Origin: Acetilactobacillus jinshanensis_A
GTDB taxonomy: Bacteria; Bacillota; Bacilli; Lactobacillales; Lactobacillaceae
Length of the DNA stretch: 64,000 nt
Direction of reading: 5' to 3'
Assembly (NCBI GenBank): GCA_043289735.1
Contig: CP171343.1
Coordinates: 682,001-746,000, forward strand
Positions 47,030 through 56,437 of the stretch are shown here, piece by piece. The notes under the pieces are model-generated. The model was not told the DNA's origin. It saw nothing but the letters and a program-made list of their open reading frames with translations, and searched no databases. Both the position numbers and the translations under genes were made by a program. Every line of letters starts with the position of its first letter. Position 1 is the first letter of the stretch.

Positions 47030-47198
47030 ACTTTGGAATATACTGGAATGCGTGCGGGTGAATTATTAAAATACGCTATATATTGTAAAAAACATTTTTG
47101 CAAGTCGGCTTATTTCACATGGTGTGAATCCAATTGCTGTATCTCGAATCTTAGGTCATGCTAATCCAAGTATCACGATGAAGATCTACGCTCAGTAA
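47030..47198 (+). pseudogene. Tyrosine recombinase (integrase) C-terminal relic
   Basis: The end of a phage-type integrase. LEYTGMRAGELLKYA carries the first catalytic Arg of the R-H-R-Y set, and after a deletion and frame change LISHGVNPIAVSRILGHANP with SITMKIYAQ gives the second Arg region, His and the nucleophile Tyr. Only about 55 residues remain. It starts inside the end of folD and is followed by a terminator. It shows that an integrative element once ended here. Confidence 0.75.
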
Positions 47199-47240
47199 AA
47201 ATCCTGATTCATATCAACTTTATGAACCAGGATTTTATTA
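47199..47240. terminator. Bidirectional Rho-independent terminator
   Basis: AAAATCCTG.TTCAT and ATGAA.CAGGATTTT pair around ATCAACTTT. A- and T-runs on both sides make it active in both directions. It lies between the integrase relic and a reverse gene. Confidence 0.8.
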
Positions 47241-47258
47241 TATCTCATCGATAATAAT

Positions 47259-47552
47259 TTACTTCATGGTCCGGTCTAGGATTTTCATCTGATCATAAAC
47301 TACGTAAGCAATGCACCATGCGGTTAATACAATTAAAATTAAAAATAATGGAATTAACAAAAAGATATTATGAGTGAACGCAATGGCTAATGATTCTAAA
47401 AATAAGCTCACGCTTAACGTAATATCTAATTTAGCTCTTAAGCCATGATGAATATCATACGTTACATAACGAATCACGTTAAAAATCCATAAAAGATCCA
47501 TGATTCCGATATCAAATTGCATTAAAGAAATAAAAGCCGACATATATTGCAA
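47259..47552 (-). CDS. Small membrane protein
   Basis: 97 residues with three hydrophobic stretches: MSAFISLMQFDIGIMDLLWI, LDITLSVSLFLESLAIAF and IFLLIPLFLILIVLTAWCIA, then VVYDQMKILDRTMK. Intact. Together with 47583-47999 and 48057-48218 it forms a reverse cluster of three small genes. No family recognised. Confidence 0.5.
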   Translation of the reverse strand: MQYMSAFISLMQFDIGIMDLLWIFNVIRYVTYDIHHGLRAKLDITLSVSLFLESLAIAFTHNIFLLIPLFLILIVLTAWCIAYVVYDQMKILDRTMK

Positions 47553-47582
47553 TTACTTCCGTTCTTTTAATGAAAATCCCAT

Positions 47583-47999
47583 TTATCTTACGTCAAAATT
47601 AGATAACATCTTACGTCGTTTACGAGAAACTTTATTTTCGTATAATGATGATAAAGTATCATCATCGCTGGTCTTCATAGGATTAACCCTAAAATGGTCA
47701 TCAATTGCTAAGAGCGTATTGGCGGTTTTAGCGGGATGAGCAGATAACCAATCCAACGGATCAGTAATTCCAAACTTTTTAGGCGCTAAATGATGATCAT
47801 TCAATGCGTTTAAAATCCAGGCAAAATGGTATAAATTAGTTAAATAATCCTGACCGATAACCCGATCTAAGCTAGGCTGTGGACTTAGCATATAAATATA
47901 TTCACGATTAGCTTGTGAATTATGTTCAATAATTCCAACCATCATAGATTGATTAGCATCATGATAAGTTAATGAATAAAATTTTTGAATAATAATCAC
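47583..47999 (-). CDS. Soluble protein of unknown function
   Basis: 138 residues: MIIIQKFYSLTYHDANQSMM, VGIIEHNSQANREYIYMLSP, FGITDPLDWLSAHPAKTAN and TLLAIDDHFRVNPMKTSDDD, with a basic end ENKVSRKRRKMLSNFD. Ribosome site AAGGTGATT is good. Intact, between two membrane proteins of the same strand. No family recognised. Confidence 0.55.
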   Translation of the reverse strand: MIIIQKFYSLTYHDANQSMMVGIIEHNSQANREYIYMLSPQPSLDRVIGQDYLTNLYHFAWILNALNDHHLAPKKFGITDPLDWLSAHPAKTANTLLAIDDHFRVNPMKTSDDDTLSSLYENKVSRKRRKMLSNFDVR

Positions 48000-48056
48000 C
48001 TTAATATTGTTCGATTAAAAGTAAATACATATATAATTATACCACGTAAAAAGCCA

Positions 48057-48218
48057 TTAAAACACTACTAGAATAATTATCGTAACGCTAACTAAATTTA
48101 AGTCATCAAGTAACATAATTCCCAATCCCAACGTCATAAGAATTAAAAAAATTACGATCCCAAATTTAAATAAATAAAAAAAGAAGCGGATCCATTTAAA
48201 TAATTTTGATTGATGCAT
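48057..48218 (-). CDS. 53-residue membrane protein
   Basis: MHQSKLFKWIRFFFYLFKFG, then IVIFLILMTLGLGIMLLDDL and NLVSVTIIILVVF. Two hydrophobic stretches. ATG 48218 has AGAAAATTTTC-like weak ribosome site (TTAAAGAAAA). First gene of the reverse cluster. No family recognised. Confidence 0.45.
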   Translation of the reverse strand: MHQSKLFKWIRFFFYLFKFGIVIFLILMTLGLGIMLLDDLNLVSVTIIILVVF

Positions 48219-48307
48219 AATATTAAAGAAAATTTGGTCTACTTAACTATTCATTAATATTATATAATATTAATAGAAAATAAAAACGTAACGAGAGAAG
48301 AAATCAT

Positions 48308-48849
48308 ATGTTGATTGATTTATTGATCGTAATTTTGGTTAGTGTTCTGTATTATTTAATATGCAGTTTATCAAGAATTATTAGCTTGATGGGGGGAATG
48401 CTGCTAATTTTGTTACTTTGCTGGTCAGTTGGCGTTAACGTAACTTCTCGAATGAGTAAACTTCATCATCATCATAATAATCATATTTACCCCCTTCGAA
48501 ATCGGATCAATAATTTCCAATTAGAAGCTATAAATGATCATTTTCGAGCGACCCCAAGGCCTTCAATCTCAGATTGATAACATTAATTATCACTTAGATA
48601 TGCCGTTGCAAGTTAATTTACCGCACGGCTTAAAACGGTTAATTCATGAATATCATCAAATTGATCATGAATATCCTTAGTCACGGGGCTCAAAAACCCG
48701 CTGATCAAAACGTTTTTCTGCACGTTAATTTGAGGTTCCCCTATCAACGTCTCCTTCACGATCGAATGACTCATCAGATTGATTTACTAACGATTAATTC
48801 AAAAGGTGTCTTTGCTCAAAACGATATCGTTCTTTTCAATGGTAATTAA
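48308..48849 (+). pseudogene. Membrane protein of unknown function, frameshifted
   Basis: MLIDLLIVILVSVLYYLICS and a second helix LMGGMLLILLLCWSVGVNVT precede a soluble part: LHHHHNNHIYPLRNRINNFQ, then in other frames LQSQIDNINYHLDMPLQVNL and HDRMTHQIDLLTINSKGVFA with QNDIVLFNGN. Two frame changes near 48555 and 48640. The last segment loosely recalls TerD-type folds (D-L-L...D.VLFN), too weak to assign. ATG 48308 follows AGAGAAGAAATC. Confidence 0.45.
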
Positions 48850-48998
48850 TTTGAAGAAAGTTGGTGTTATTTGTACTAATCCTAAGGTTAAAATCAATTT
48901 AAAGATCCCCACTTTAAAATCATAAAGCCTCAGTGGTACCTAAACAAGTTAAACGTTTGAACATAAGATAATTGATTATTAAACATGTTTTTATATAA

Positions 48999-49139
48999 TT
49001 ATGGTATTTTATCAATCAATCGATTATCAAAGATCTTACAAGCGTGGCTGGCGTAAGATTTCTTCTCGTCTTCAATCGCCCAGATGACCAGGAGCTTGGC
49101 TTCTTGTTTAGTTAAATCTAAAGTAACCTTTTTTCTCAT
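48999..49139 (-). CDS. 46-residue protein of unknown function
   Basis: MRKKVTLDLTKQEAKLLVIW, AIEDEKKSYASHACKIFDNR, LIDKIP. Charged, helical. Reads continuously from ATG 49139 in a region otherwise without genes. Ribosome site not clear. Directly behind Hsp20 on the same strand, so it may be in its transcript. Confidence 0.4.
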   Translation of the reverse strand: MRKKVTLDLTKQEAKLLVIWAIEDEKKSYASHACKIFDNRLIDKIP

Positions 49140-49160
49140 TATTATTTATAGAAAATGAAT

Positions 49161-49599
49161 TTATTTAATGTTGATCTGATGACCGTGATCTTTTTTAGCT
49201 GCCTGCTTCGGTAAGTTGACTTTTAATAAGCCGCCGCTCATAACTAGCGGTGATCTTGTTAAAGTCAACGTTCGGTAAGCGGAAAGCCCGTTCCACATTG
49301 CTGTTGGAACGTTCACGACGGATGACATGGCCTTTTTCGTTCTTAGTTTCTTTATTAAGATTATGTTTAGCGCCAATCCGTAAAGTATTATTACGGTAAT
49401 CTAAATGAATGTTATTCTTCTTGAAGCCTGGTAATTCAGCGGTAACGTGAAAGGCCTTGCCGTCATCAGTAACATCGGTCCGCATGTTGTTAGCCATAGC
49501 TGGCATGGAACGGAACATGTTACGGCCTAGGTTACCGAAGAAGTTGTCCATTGGGGTATCAAAATCATCATCAAATGGGTTCATTAAATCTTCACTCAT
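49161..49599 (-). CDS. Hsp20/alpha-crystallin small heat shock protein, one frameshift
   Basis: ATP-independent holdase chaperone. The alpha-crystallin domain runs from MRTDVTDDGKAFHVTAELPG through KKNNIHLDYRNNTLRIGAKH to RAFRLPNV. A frame change near 49240 (after ITASYE) restores GGLLKVNLPKQAAKKDHGHQ, the usual G-x-L strand and tail ending at 49161. ATG 49599 has AAGGAGGAATCATT. No CIRCE or CtsR box was identified upstream. Confidence 0.85.
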
Positions 49600-49639
49600 A
49601 ATGATTCCTCCTTAAATTACCTATCTCAGCTTCCATAAT

Positions 49640-50512
49640 CTATAATAAACATAGGTCAAAATCTTTCATCCAGCCTAACGCTAAAGCTTTAGCACCTAGA
49701 TGGGTCCCGATCGACGGACCAAAGAAGCTTTGTTCCACCGTCATCTTAGGATACATAGCTTGAATATGCTTAGCCCAGAAATTACCGCCGTCCGGATCAT
49801 CAGCATTAAAGATGATCGCTTGAATCGGGTAATCAGCGGCTTTAACTTTCTTGGCAAAGATTTGTTCACTTCGCTTTAAAGCTCGTTTACGGGAACGGAT
49901 CTTCTGAAAAGCCACGATCTTATCGGTTTTATCATCAAAGGTTAGTAACGGTTTGATCCGAAGAAGACTACCTAAAAATCCCGACGCGTTAGATAACCGT
50001 CCGCCTTTGACCAAATTCTTCAGATCGTCGACCACGAAGACTTCATCGATGGTGGACCTTAAATCGTCAATTTAGCTTATAATCTTTTTAACGGGTTCGC
50101 CGGACTGCGCCATTTTTGCGGCAGCGATGGCTAAGTTTCCCATTAATTTAACGGTAATGCGGGAATCGTAAGGAATTACGTGAATATCCTTAATGGTAGC
50201 AGCGATTGAACATACCTGGCGGTACATCCCGGAGATGGTACCCGCTAAATGAATGCTGATAACGTTGTCGTAGCCTTCTTTAGCTAATTTTTTATACGTC
50301 TTAATGATCATTCCGGGTGGTGATTCAGACGTACTCGGTAAATTTGTCGAAGCTTTTAGTTTACGATAAAACGTCTGATTATCAATATCGATGCCTTCAC
50401 GGTAGCTTTTACCGTTCATATCGATTAAGAGCGGGATCACGGTAATGTGGTACTTTTGACGTTCCGCTTGCGATAAATAAGCGGAACTATCGGTAACGAT
50501 CGCGGTTTTCAT
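49640..50512 (-). CDS. DegV family lipid-binding protein, one frameshift
   Basis: DegV/FakB-type fatty-acid binding protein that presents acyl chains to FakA kinase. MKTAIVTDSSAYLSQAERQK, ITVIPLLIDMNGKSYREGID, LPSTSESPPGMI and HLAGTISGMYR are the N-terminal domain (fatty-acid S-T-S motifs). After a frame change near 50060 the second domain has LKNLVKGGRLSNASGFLGSL and KPLLTFDDKTDKIVAFQK. ATG 50512 is chosen because AAGGAGATTTT lies 8-11 bases upstream. Confidence 0.85.
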
Positions 50513-50629
50513 TGAATCCAAAATCTCCTTTAAGAAGCTTATTATAAAATTATTATAACATTTAATGGTATCTGAGTTATAAAGATTTTGTTATAATTAA
50601 GAAGTAACGTTTTAGTTAGGAGTGATCAA

Positions 50630-52299
50630 ATGTCCTTTGACGGTGCATTTACCCACGCGATGACCGCTGAATTAACCCAAACGATTGCCGGCGGCCGGAT
50701 TTCAAAAATTAATCAGCCTTACCCAAACGAAATAATTATGGTGGTTCGGGCTCATCACCGTAACTATCCGCTGTTGTTATCGGCTAATCCGTCCTATTCA
50801 CGGGTTCAAATCACGCAATTACCGTACGCTAATCCACCGGTTCCCACTCCGTTTACCATGACGCTCCGTAAGTATCTACAGAGTGGTCACCTGACCCGGG
50901 TTCAGCAGATGACCAACGATCGGGTGATTCGTTTTCACATTTGGTCACGAAACGAATTAGGTGATCTGCAGCACCTGATTTTAATTGACGAAATCATGCC
51001 GCGTCACAGTAACGTCATTTTAGTGGATGCTAACGACATGACGATCATTGACGCCCTCCGCCGCATTAGTAAAAATCAAAATCGTTATCGTCAGATTTTA
51101 CCGGGCTTTAAATATGTTCAGCCACCTAAGCAGACGTCGCTTAATCCGTTTACTTTTACCCAGTTCGATCGATTAACCGATCTTATTCGTAAATACCCGA
51201 ACCAAAACGTTCTAGCTAAACATTTACAGCACTTTATTCAAGGCCTGGGTCGCGCTACCGCACGTGATTTAGCTTGGTGGCTCCATCAGCCCGGTATCAT
51301 CCGCAACCCGTTCTGGTTAAGAATGATAAGGGTAAAACTTCCTTTTCAGTCTATCCGTTCCAACTTTTAGATTATTATTATCGGAACCGAGCTCAAGAAG
51401 ATCGAATTCGGCAAAAAGGCGCGGTTTTAATAAAAGTTGCTAGAAATGAACTTAAAAAGAATCAACGCAAACAAAAAAAGTTGAAGAAAACTTACTGGTC
51501 CAGCAAGCATGCGGATGAATATAAGCATAAGGGTGAGATCCTAACGACTTATATGTATAAGGTGAAGACCGGGATGAGCAGCATTAAACTTCCTGATTTT
51601 TATCAGTCCGGTAAGCCGGTCAATATCAAACTATCGTATGACCGGACCCCTTCCGAAAATGCGCAGTGGTATTTTAAGCAGTACCGTAAGAAGCAGCACG
51701 CCGGAGTTTACGCTCAGCAGCAAATAAAAGATTCTAAAGTGGACGTAAATTACTTCGAAAACATTTTGGATCAGATTCAGTTGGCTAAACCCAGCGATCT
51801 TGATGATATTAAACTGGAGCTTCAGCAGGAAGGCTATCTTAAAGATCACGAAAACAACCGAAAAGGTCACTCGCAGAAACGCCGTCGTCGCGTCAGTAAA
51901 CCGGAACGTTTCAAATCCGATGACGGTACGGTAATCTACGTAGGTAAAAATAATCTGCAGAACGATCACCTGACCAAATCTTCTGATAAACGTGATACGT
52001 GGCTGCACACTAAACAAATTCACGGATCGCACGTTATCGTTAAATCGATCAAACCTAGTCAAAAAACTTTGACTCAAGCTGCTATGTTAGCGGCCTACTT
52101 TTCGAAAGGCCGTGAATCGGCTAACGTTCCGGTGGATTACACCAAAGTTAAGTACGTTAAGAAGCCGACCGGCGGTAAACCGGGCTTCGTAATCTACCGT
52201 CATCAGCACACCCTTTTTGTGACGCCTAAAGCTTCGGTCGTTAAACACTTACGAAAGAATAAAAAATTAATCTGGCCCCAACGGCGTGATCATTATTAA
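50630..52299 (+). CDS. rqcH: RqcH/FbpA (NFACT ribosome quality control), one frameshift
   Basis: Bacterial Rqc2/NEMF homologue that adds Ala tails to peptides stalled on 50S subunits; also named fibronectin-binding protein. SFDGAFTHAMTAELTQTIAG, RISKINQPYPNEIIMVVRAH and the NFACT-N core are followed by coiled coils and the NFACT-R domain DTWLHTKQIHGSHVIV with the D-x-W-x-H signature. A frame change lies near 51300-51370. ATG 50630 has TTAGGAGTGATCAA. Normal length (about 560) when joined. Confidence 0.9.
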
Positions 52300-52337
52300 A
52301 GCTCGGCGTCAGATTAGGTTTGACTTCTGACAACTGT

Positions 52338-54758
52338 TTAAACGGAAACGTATTGATCATATTGACGGCCATAATTTAAGTCGTTTAAAGTCATGGTTAA
52401 TTGATCAGGCGTCAACTGATGCGTATACAGCTGGATCAAGAGTCGGATCCAGTTTACGTTCGAAATCTGATTAAGAAATACCGTTTCGGAGGTCCGGAGC
52501 GGTCGAATCCCCGCTAACGTATAAATACCATGATTGACTTTGAATAGAACCTGGACCAATCCTTTCCAATTGGATTGATTAATAACGTGAACGGATTGCT
52601 GTCTTAAGTTATGAAGCAATTCCCCGTTATTTATCCTAAACGGCTGAATCCGGTTGACGTATTTTAATTCTGAACGGTAGTGGCTAATTAGCTTCATCGG
52701 TGTAATTAGTTTTAGCCCCTGATCCGTTACGAAGAAATCAAGGCCGACGTTCGCCTGCTTAGGAATGGTGACCCCGGTCTTCTGATCAGGCGGCAAAACC
52801 ACCGTCCGATTTGGATAACGCCGGGTCAGAACCCGAAGCAAGAAGTGACGGTTACCCGGGACCACGATCAAACGTGGCTTTTCTAAATTAATAATATCCG
52901 TAATGTTACCGATCTGAATCGGTTCGATATATTGTTTGTCGCTTAAACGCGGAATCAGTGAAACCGCGTTGGGATTATTGTTGATGATGATGGTCTTAAA
53001 GCCAAGTTTATGCATCTGAATCAACGTTTCTGCCGTATAGTAATCCGCTGATCCGTTGGGGCCCAGCTGATTACCGCCGCGACCGATGACTAAAGCCGAA
53101 CGGTTGGATAGACGTGACGATTCGTTTTCCCGTTCGTAACTGCTGTAATACGTACGAGTATGCTGAACTAATTCACCGGCGGACGGTTCAATCTGCTTGT
53201 AAGTTGGAACGGCTCCGCCCTTTTGATCATCCTGGCGAATTTTAGCTAACGGCTGATGCCAGGTCTCCGCCAGCATTCCATCCCCAAAGCCTGAATTATG
53301 GGCCCGCTGGACGGTCGATAATTGGTCCGGCTGACGAAGAATATTGTGTTCAACCGCTAATAGCCGTTTTAATTTATAAAAGTAAAACGGCTGAATTTTG
53401 GTCAATTCCGCCAGATCGTGAACGGGATAATGTCGCCGTAAAGCTTCGATCAAGACGAGGATTCGGCTTGCCTGGGGATGAATTAGCTGATCGATTAATT
53501 TATCGTCCGACATGTTTCTTCGGTTAGGCAGAACATCCTTAGGACTGAACTGTGAGCTCCGTAAGGCCTTTAACAAAGCTTCCTCGATGGTTCGACCGAT
53601 TCCGATTGACGATCCGACCGACTGCATCAAACTGCCCAAATGCTGATCGGAGGTGTGAATGTCCTTGAACTGCCATAACGGAATTTTAACTAAGACGTGA
53701 TCCAAGGACGGCTCTAAACATTTAGTCCGTGGATCGTATTCCGGTGATAAATTAAGCGTTGAAAAATCCTGGCCTAAAAGAAAGTCGGTGTAGACCTGCA
53801 ACAACGGATATTCGGAGGCTTTCCCAGCTAAAGCCGTATCACGCGTATAGTACGGAACGATTTTAGTAATGAAGTAATAATTAGCTCTCCGGTTGAAAGC
53901 AAACTGAACTCCGCAAAAGCCGTTGATCCCAACCGGATTCATAATCTTTAACGTTGCGTTACGTAGCCGCTGGTATTGCGGATCGGTTAAGGTTTGAATC
54001 GGCGTGATGGTTAAAGAATCACCGGGATGAATTCCGAAGGCGTCGATATCTTCGATACTGTTCAGGATCATTCGGGTTCCCCGAGCGTCCCGGATCCCGA
54101 TCATACTGAATTCCTGATAACCGGTAATGTCGGGTTCGATGATACATTTATTAATTAACGAATCCGAAAGATATTTCTTCAAATTATTCTTTAGCTTTTC
54201 GGGAGTTTTGCAGATCCGCCGGCGTAATTGATACTTAGGCGATAACGTTTTAATCGTCACGGGATAGCCAATCTTATCAGCAATAAACGGGGCTTCCTTA
54301 AATGAAGAAACCATGGTAGAAGTAATTAACGGTTCGTGGCAATCACGAACGACTTCCCCGAAACGAAGCGGGTTATTTACTAGGTTAAAGGCTGCGTTAG
54401 AGATTCCCACTACCTTAACGTGATATTTAGCAAGGATTCCGTGATCGACTAAGATCTGTGCTATTTTAATGGCCCGTTTCCCGCCTAACGTCGGTAAAAT
54501 GGCGACCGGATGAGTATGTTTAATGATCTCGATGACGTTATTTACGGTAATTTTTTGAATAAAAGCGTTCGAACGAGGTAATAAACTTAGCGTAACGGAA
54601 AACGCGTTATCTTCAATAATAATTGGATTAACGTGGTGCCTCATTAACTGCGTGATAATTTGAAAACAGGCCCCATCCGATTCGTTTTCGTTCCCGATCG
54701 AAGACGGTCCGCCGCCGATTATTAAAATGGTGTGTTTAGCTAAGTTCATCATACTCAT
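52338..54758 (-). CDS. CarB-like protein, probable pseudoenzyme (806 aa)
   Basis: Related to the large subunit of carbamoyl-phosphate synthetase, which has about 1060 residues. The scaffold is clear: SIEDIDAFGIHPGDSLTITP (233-252), VQFAFN and TALAGKAS. But metal ligands Glu299 and Asn301 (E. coli numbering, same here) are Lys and Val (ITKIVP), the ATP loop GGSGGG is YQLRRR (177-182), and the opening motif is GGGPSSIGNENESD. The second ATP-grasp unit is shortened; its end IRPLRTSETVF replaces E-V-N-PRAARTVPF with Gly and Arg. The C-terminal regulatory domain is absent. The frame is open over 2.4 kb with no stop. ATG overlaps the carA stop. Activity is very unlikely; a structural or regulatory role is inferred. 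Confidence 0.8.
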   Translation of the reverse strand: MSMMNLAKHTILIIGGGPSSIGNENESDGACFQIITQLMRHHVNPIIIEDNAFSVTLSLLPRSNAFIQKITVNNVIEIIKHTHPVAILPTLGGKRAIKIAQILVDHGILAKYHVKVVGISNAAFNLVNNPLRFGEVVRDCHEPLITSTMVSSFKEAPFIADKIGYPVTIKTLSPKYQLRRRICKTPEKLKNNLKKYLSDSLINKCIIEPDITGYQEFSMIGIRDARGTRMILNSIEDIDAFGIHPGDSLTITPIQTLTDPQYQRLRNATLKIMNPVGINGFCGVQFAFNRRANYYFITKIVPYYTRDTALAGKASEYPLLQVYTDFLLGQDFSTLNLSPEYDPRTKCLEPSLDHVLVKIPLWQFKDIHTSDQHLGSLMQSVGSSIGIGRTIEEALLKALRSSQFSPKDVLPNRRNMSDDKLIDQLIHPQASRILVLIEALRRHYPVHDLAELTKIQPFYFYKLKRLLAVEHNILRQPDQLSTVQRAHNSGFGDGMLAETWHQPLAKIRQDDQKGGAVPTYKQIEPSAGELVQHTRTYYSSYERENESSRLSNRSALVIGRGGNQLGPNGSADYYTAETLIQMHKLGFKTIIINNNPNAVSLIPRLSDKQYIEPIQIGNITDIINLEKPRLIVVPGNRHFLLRVLTRRYPNRTVVLPPDQKTGVTIPKQANVGLDFFVTDQGLKLITPMKLISHYRSELKYVNRIQPFRINNGELLHNLRQQSVHVINQSNWKGLVQVLFKVNHGIYTLAGIRPLRTSETVFLNQISNVNWIRLLIQLYTHQLTPDQLTMTLNDLNYGRQYDQYVSV

Positions 54759-55837
54759 CTCTTGCTTTTAAACGAACGAACGTTTTCCAGAAATTCATCG
54801 TACAGATCGGTAGTGTCCTTCGGGCCGGGGCCACCGTTTGGGTTGAATTGGACCGAAAAAGCGGGATAATTTTGGTGATGAAGGCCCTGAACCGAATGGT
54901 TAATTACGTCAACGTAAGTCTCAAATAACGGGGTCTTTTTTAACGACTGGGCTAAAATTTGGTAACCCTGATTCTGGGAAACGTGAACAATCTCTCCGGT
55001 AATGATCCGTTTAACGGGATGATTACTGCCGAAATATCCTGATGGCATTGGACGGGCCACAGCACCGTTAGCTAACGCAAATAATTCATGACCAAGACCG
55101 ATCGCAAATAACGGAATCTTAGTTTGAACTTGTTGAATCATTTGCAGAACGAAGTTTGGAACGTTATTTGGAGAACCGGGACCGGTGGATAAGATCACCC
55201 CATCCGGATCCAGATTAAAGATCTGCTGAGCCGATACGTTCCAAGGAACCACGGTGACGTTGCAATTCCGTTCAGATAAAGCCTCAAATAAATTACTTTT
55301 AAGGCCGAAGTCGACCACTAAAATGTTATAACCCGTTCCCGGATTTTGATAAGCCTTCGGGGTAGCAACTTGCGCAACCTGCTGATGGTTCATAACGGTA
55401 GCGTGTAGCTGATCAAAGGCGTGTTTATCGTTAACGTCAACGATACTGGCCATCATGGGGCCGTGCTTCCGTATATGGCGAGTAATTTCTCGGGTATCTA
55501 ACCCACAAATTCCGGGAATATTATTCTGCTTCATAAATTGATCAAGAGATAGACGGCGGTTTCGATTAGTTGAAACGTTAGCGTATTCACGAACGATAAT
55601 CCCTTTCGTATGGGGCTGGATCGATTCGTAACTCTTATCGTTAATTCCCGTATTGCCAACCGATGGCTGGGTAAAAACGATAATTTGACCGTAATAAGCG
55701 GGATTAGTGATTGATTCCTGATAGCCTAGCATATTAGAATTAATGGCCAATTTACCGGTGGTGGTTGCGTCAGAGCCGAAGCCATAGCCTCGGTATGAAG
55801 TCCCGTCAGCTAAGATTAGGTAACGATGTCCCATCAT
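54755..55837 (-). CDS. CarA-like protein with all triad residues replaced
   Basis: Glutaminase subunit fold of carbamoyl-phosphate synthetase, 360 residues, usual length. ATG 55837 follows TAGGTGATCCAA; the earlier GTG at 55846 is in the ribosome site. DGTSYRGYGFGSDA, MLGYQESITNPAYYGQI, ICGLDTREITRHIR and STGPGSPNNVP are typical. The nucleophile Cys of GICLGHQ is Gly247 (AIGLGHE), and the His and Glu of HPEASPGP are Asn332 and Asn334 (FNPNGGPGP). The NHG of the QNHGY motif is NQG. It cannot hydrolyse glutamine by the known mechanism. Coupled to CarB by a 4-base ATGA overlap and placed directly behind pyrR. Confidence 0.88.
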   Translation of the reverse strand: MMGHRYLILADGTSYRGYGFGSDATTTGKLAINSNMLGYQESITNPAYYGQIIVFTQPSVGNTGINDKSYESIQPHTKGIIVREYANVSTNRNRRLSLDQFMKQNNIPGICGLDTREITRHIRKHGPMMASIVDVNDKHAFDQLHATVMNHQQVAQVATPKAYQNPGTGYNILVVDFGLKSNLFEALSERNCNVTVVPWNVSAQQIFNLDPDGVILSTGPGSPNNVPNFVLQMIQQVQTKIPLFAIGLGHELFALANGAVARPMPSGYFGSNHPVKRIITGEIVHVSQNQGYQILAQSLKKTPLFETYVDVINHSVQGLHHQNYPAFSVQFNPNGGPGPKDTTDLYDEFLENVRSFKSKR

Positions 55838-55851
55838 TTGGATCACCTACA

Positions 55852-56385
55852 TTAATGAATAATTTCAACCGCATCCCGATGGTCTTTTTCTTGAACCGAA
55901 ACCCGAATTCGTTCTTTACGGGAACTTGGAATGTTTTTACCAACGAAATCAGCCCGAATTGGTAATTCTCGATGGCCACGGTCCACTAAAACGGCTAAAC
56001 GAACCGTTCGCGGACGCCCTAATTCTGATAAAGCGCTTAGGGCAGCTTTAACGGTTCGGCCCGTGTATAAAACATCGTCGACTAAAACCACGTTTTTGTT
56101 TTCGATAGATACTGACGTGTTCTCCGGTACCACGTTGGGATCCTTATGGGAACTATCGTGTTCGATATCGTCACGGTATTTAGTTACGTCTAAGCTAGTA
56201 ACCGGAACCTTCGCTTTTTCAAGACGGTCCAGACGTTCAGCGATCCGGCGTGCTAAATAAACGCCACGGGTCTTGATTCCGACGATCATTAGATCTTTGA
56301 TTCCTTTATTCCGTTCGATGATTTCGTACGTGATTCGGGTCAAAGCTCGTTGCATCGCAATTTTATCCATAATTAATTTACGCAT
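55852..56385 (-). CDS. pyrR: PyrR bifunctional pyrimidine regulator/uracil phosphoribosyltransferase
   Basis: Binds pyr mRNA with UMP to attenuate transcription and has weak UPRT activity. MDKIAMQRALTRITYEIIER, the GIKTRGVYLARRIAERL loop, and the PRPP site VVLVDDVLYTGRTVKAALSA are present. 177 residues, normal. ATG 56385 follows ACGGAGGTACAACT. Genes downstream are the carA- and carB-like pair, upstream is rluD. No pyr biosynthesis gene follows in the operon, so its target here is unclear. Confidence 0.95.
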   Translation of the reverse strand: MRKLIMDKIAMQRALTRITYEIIERNKGIKDLMIVGIKTRGVYLARRIAERLDRLEKAKVPVTSLDVTKYRDDIEHDSSHKDPNVVPENTSVSIENKNVVLVDDVLYTGRTVKAALSALSELGRPRTVRLAVLVDRGHRELPIRADFVGKNIPSSRKERIRVSVQEKDHRDAVEIIH

Positions 56386-56437
56386 AGTTGTACCTCCGTT
56401 TATTAATAGTTAACTTTACCACAATATTTTTGACGTC

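Noticed and set aside
48640..48849. Possible TerD-type domain at the end of the membrane protein at 48308
   Set aside because: Only a short D-L-L...D.VLFN likeness; too little for an assignment.
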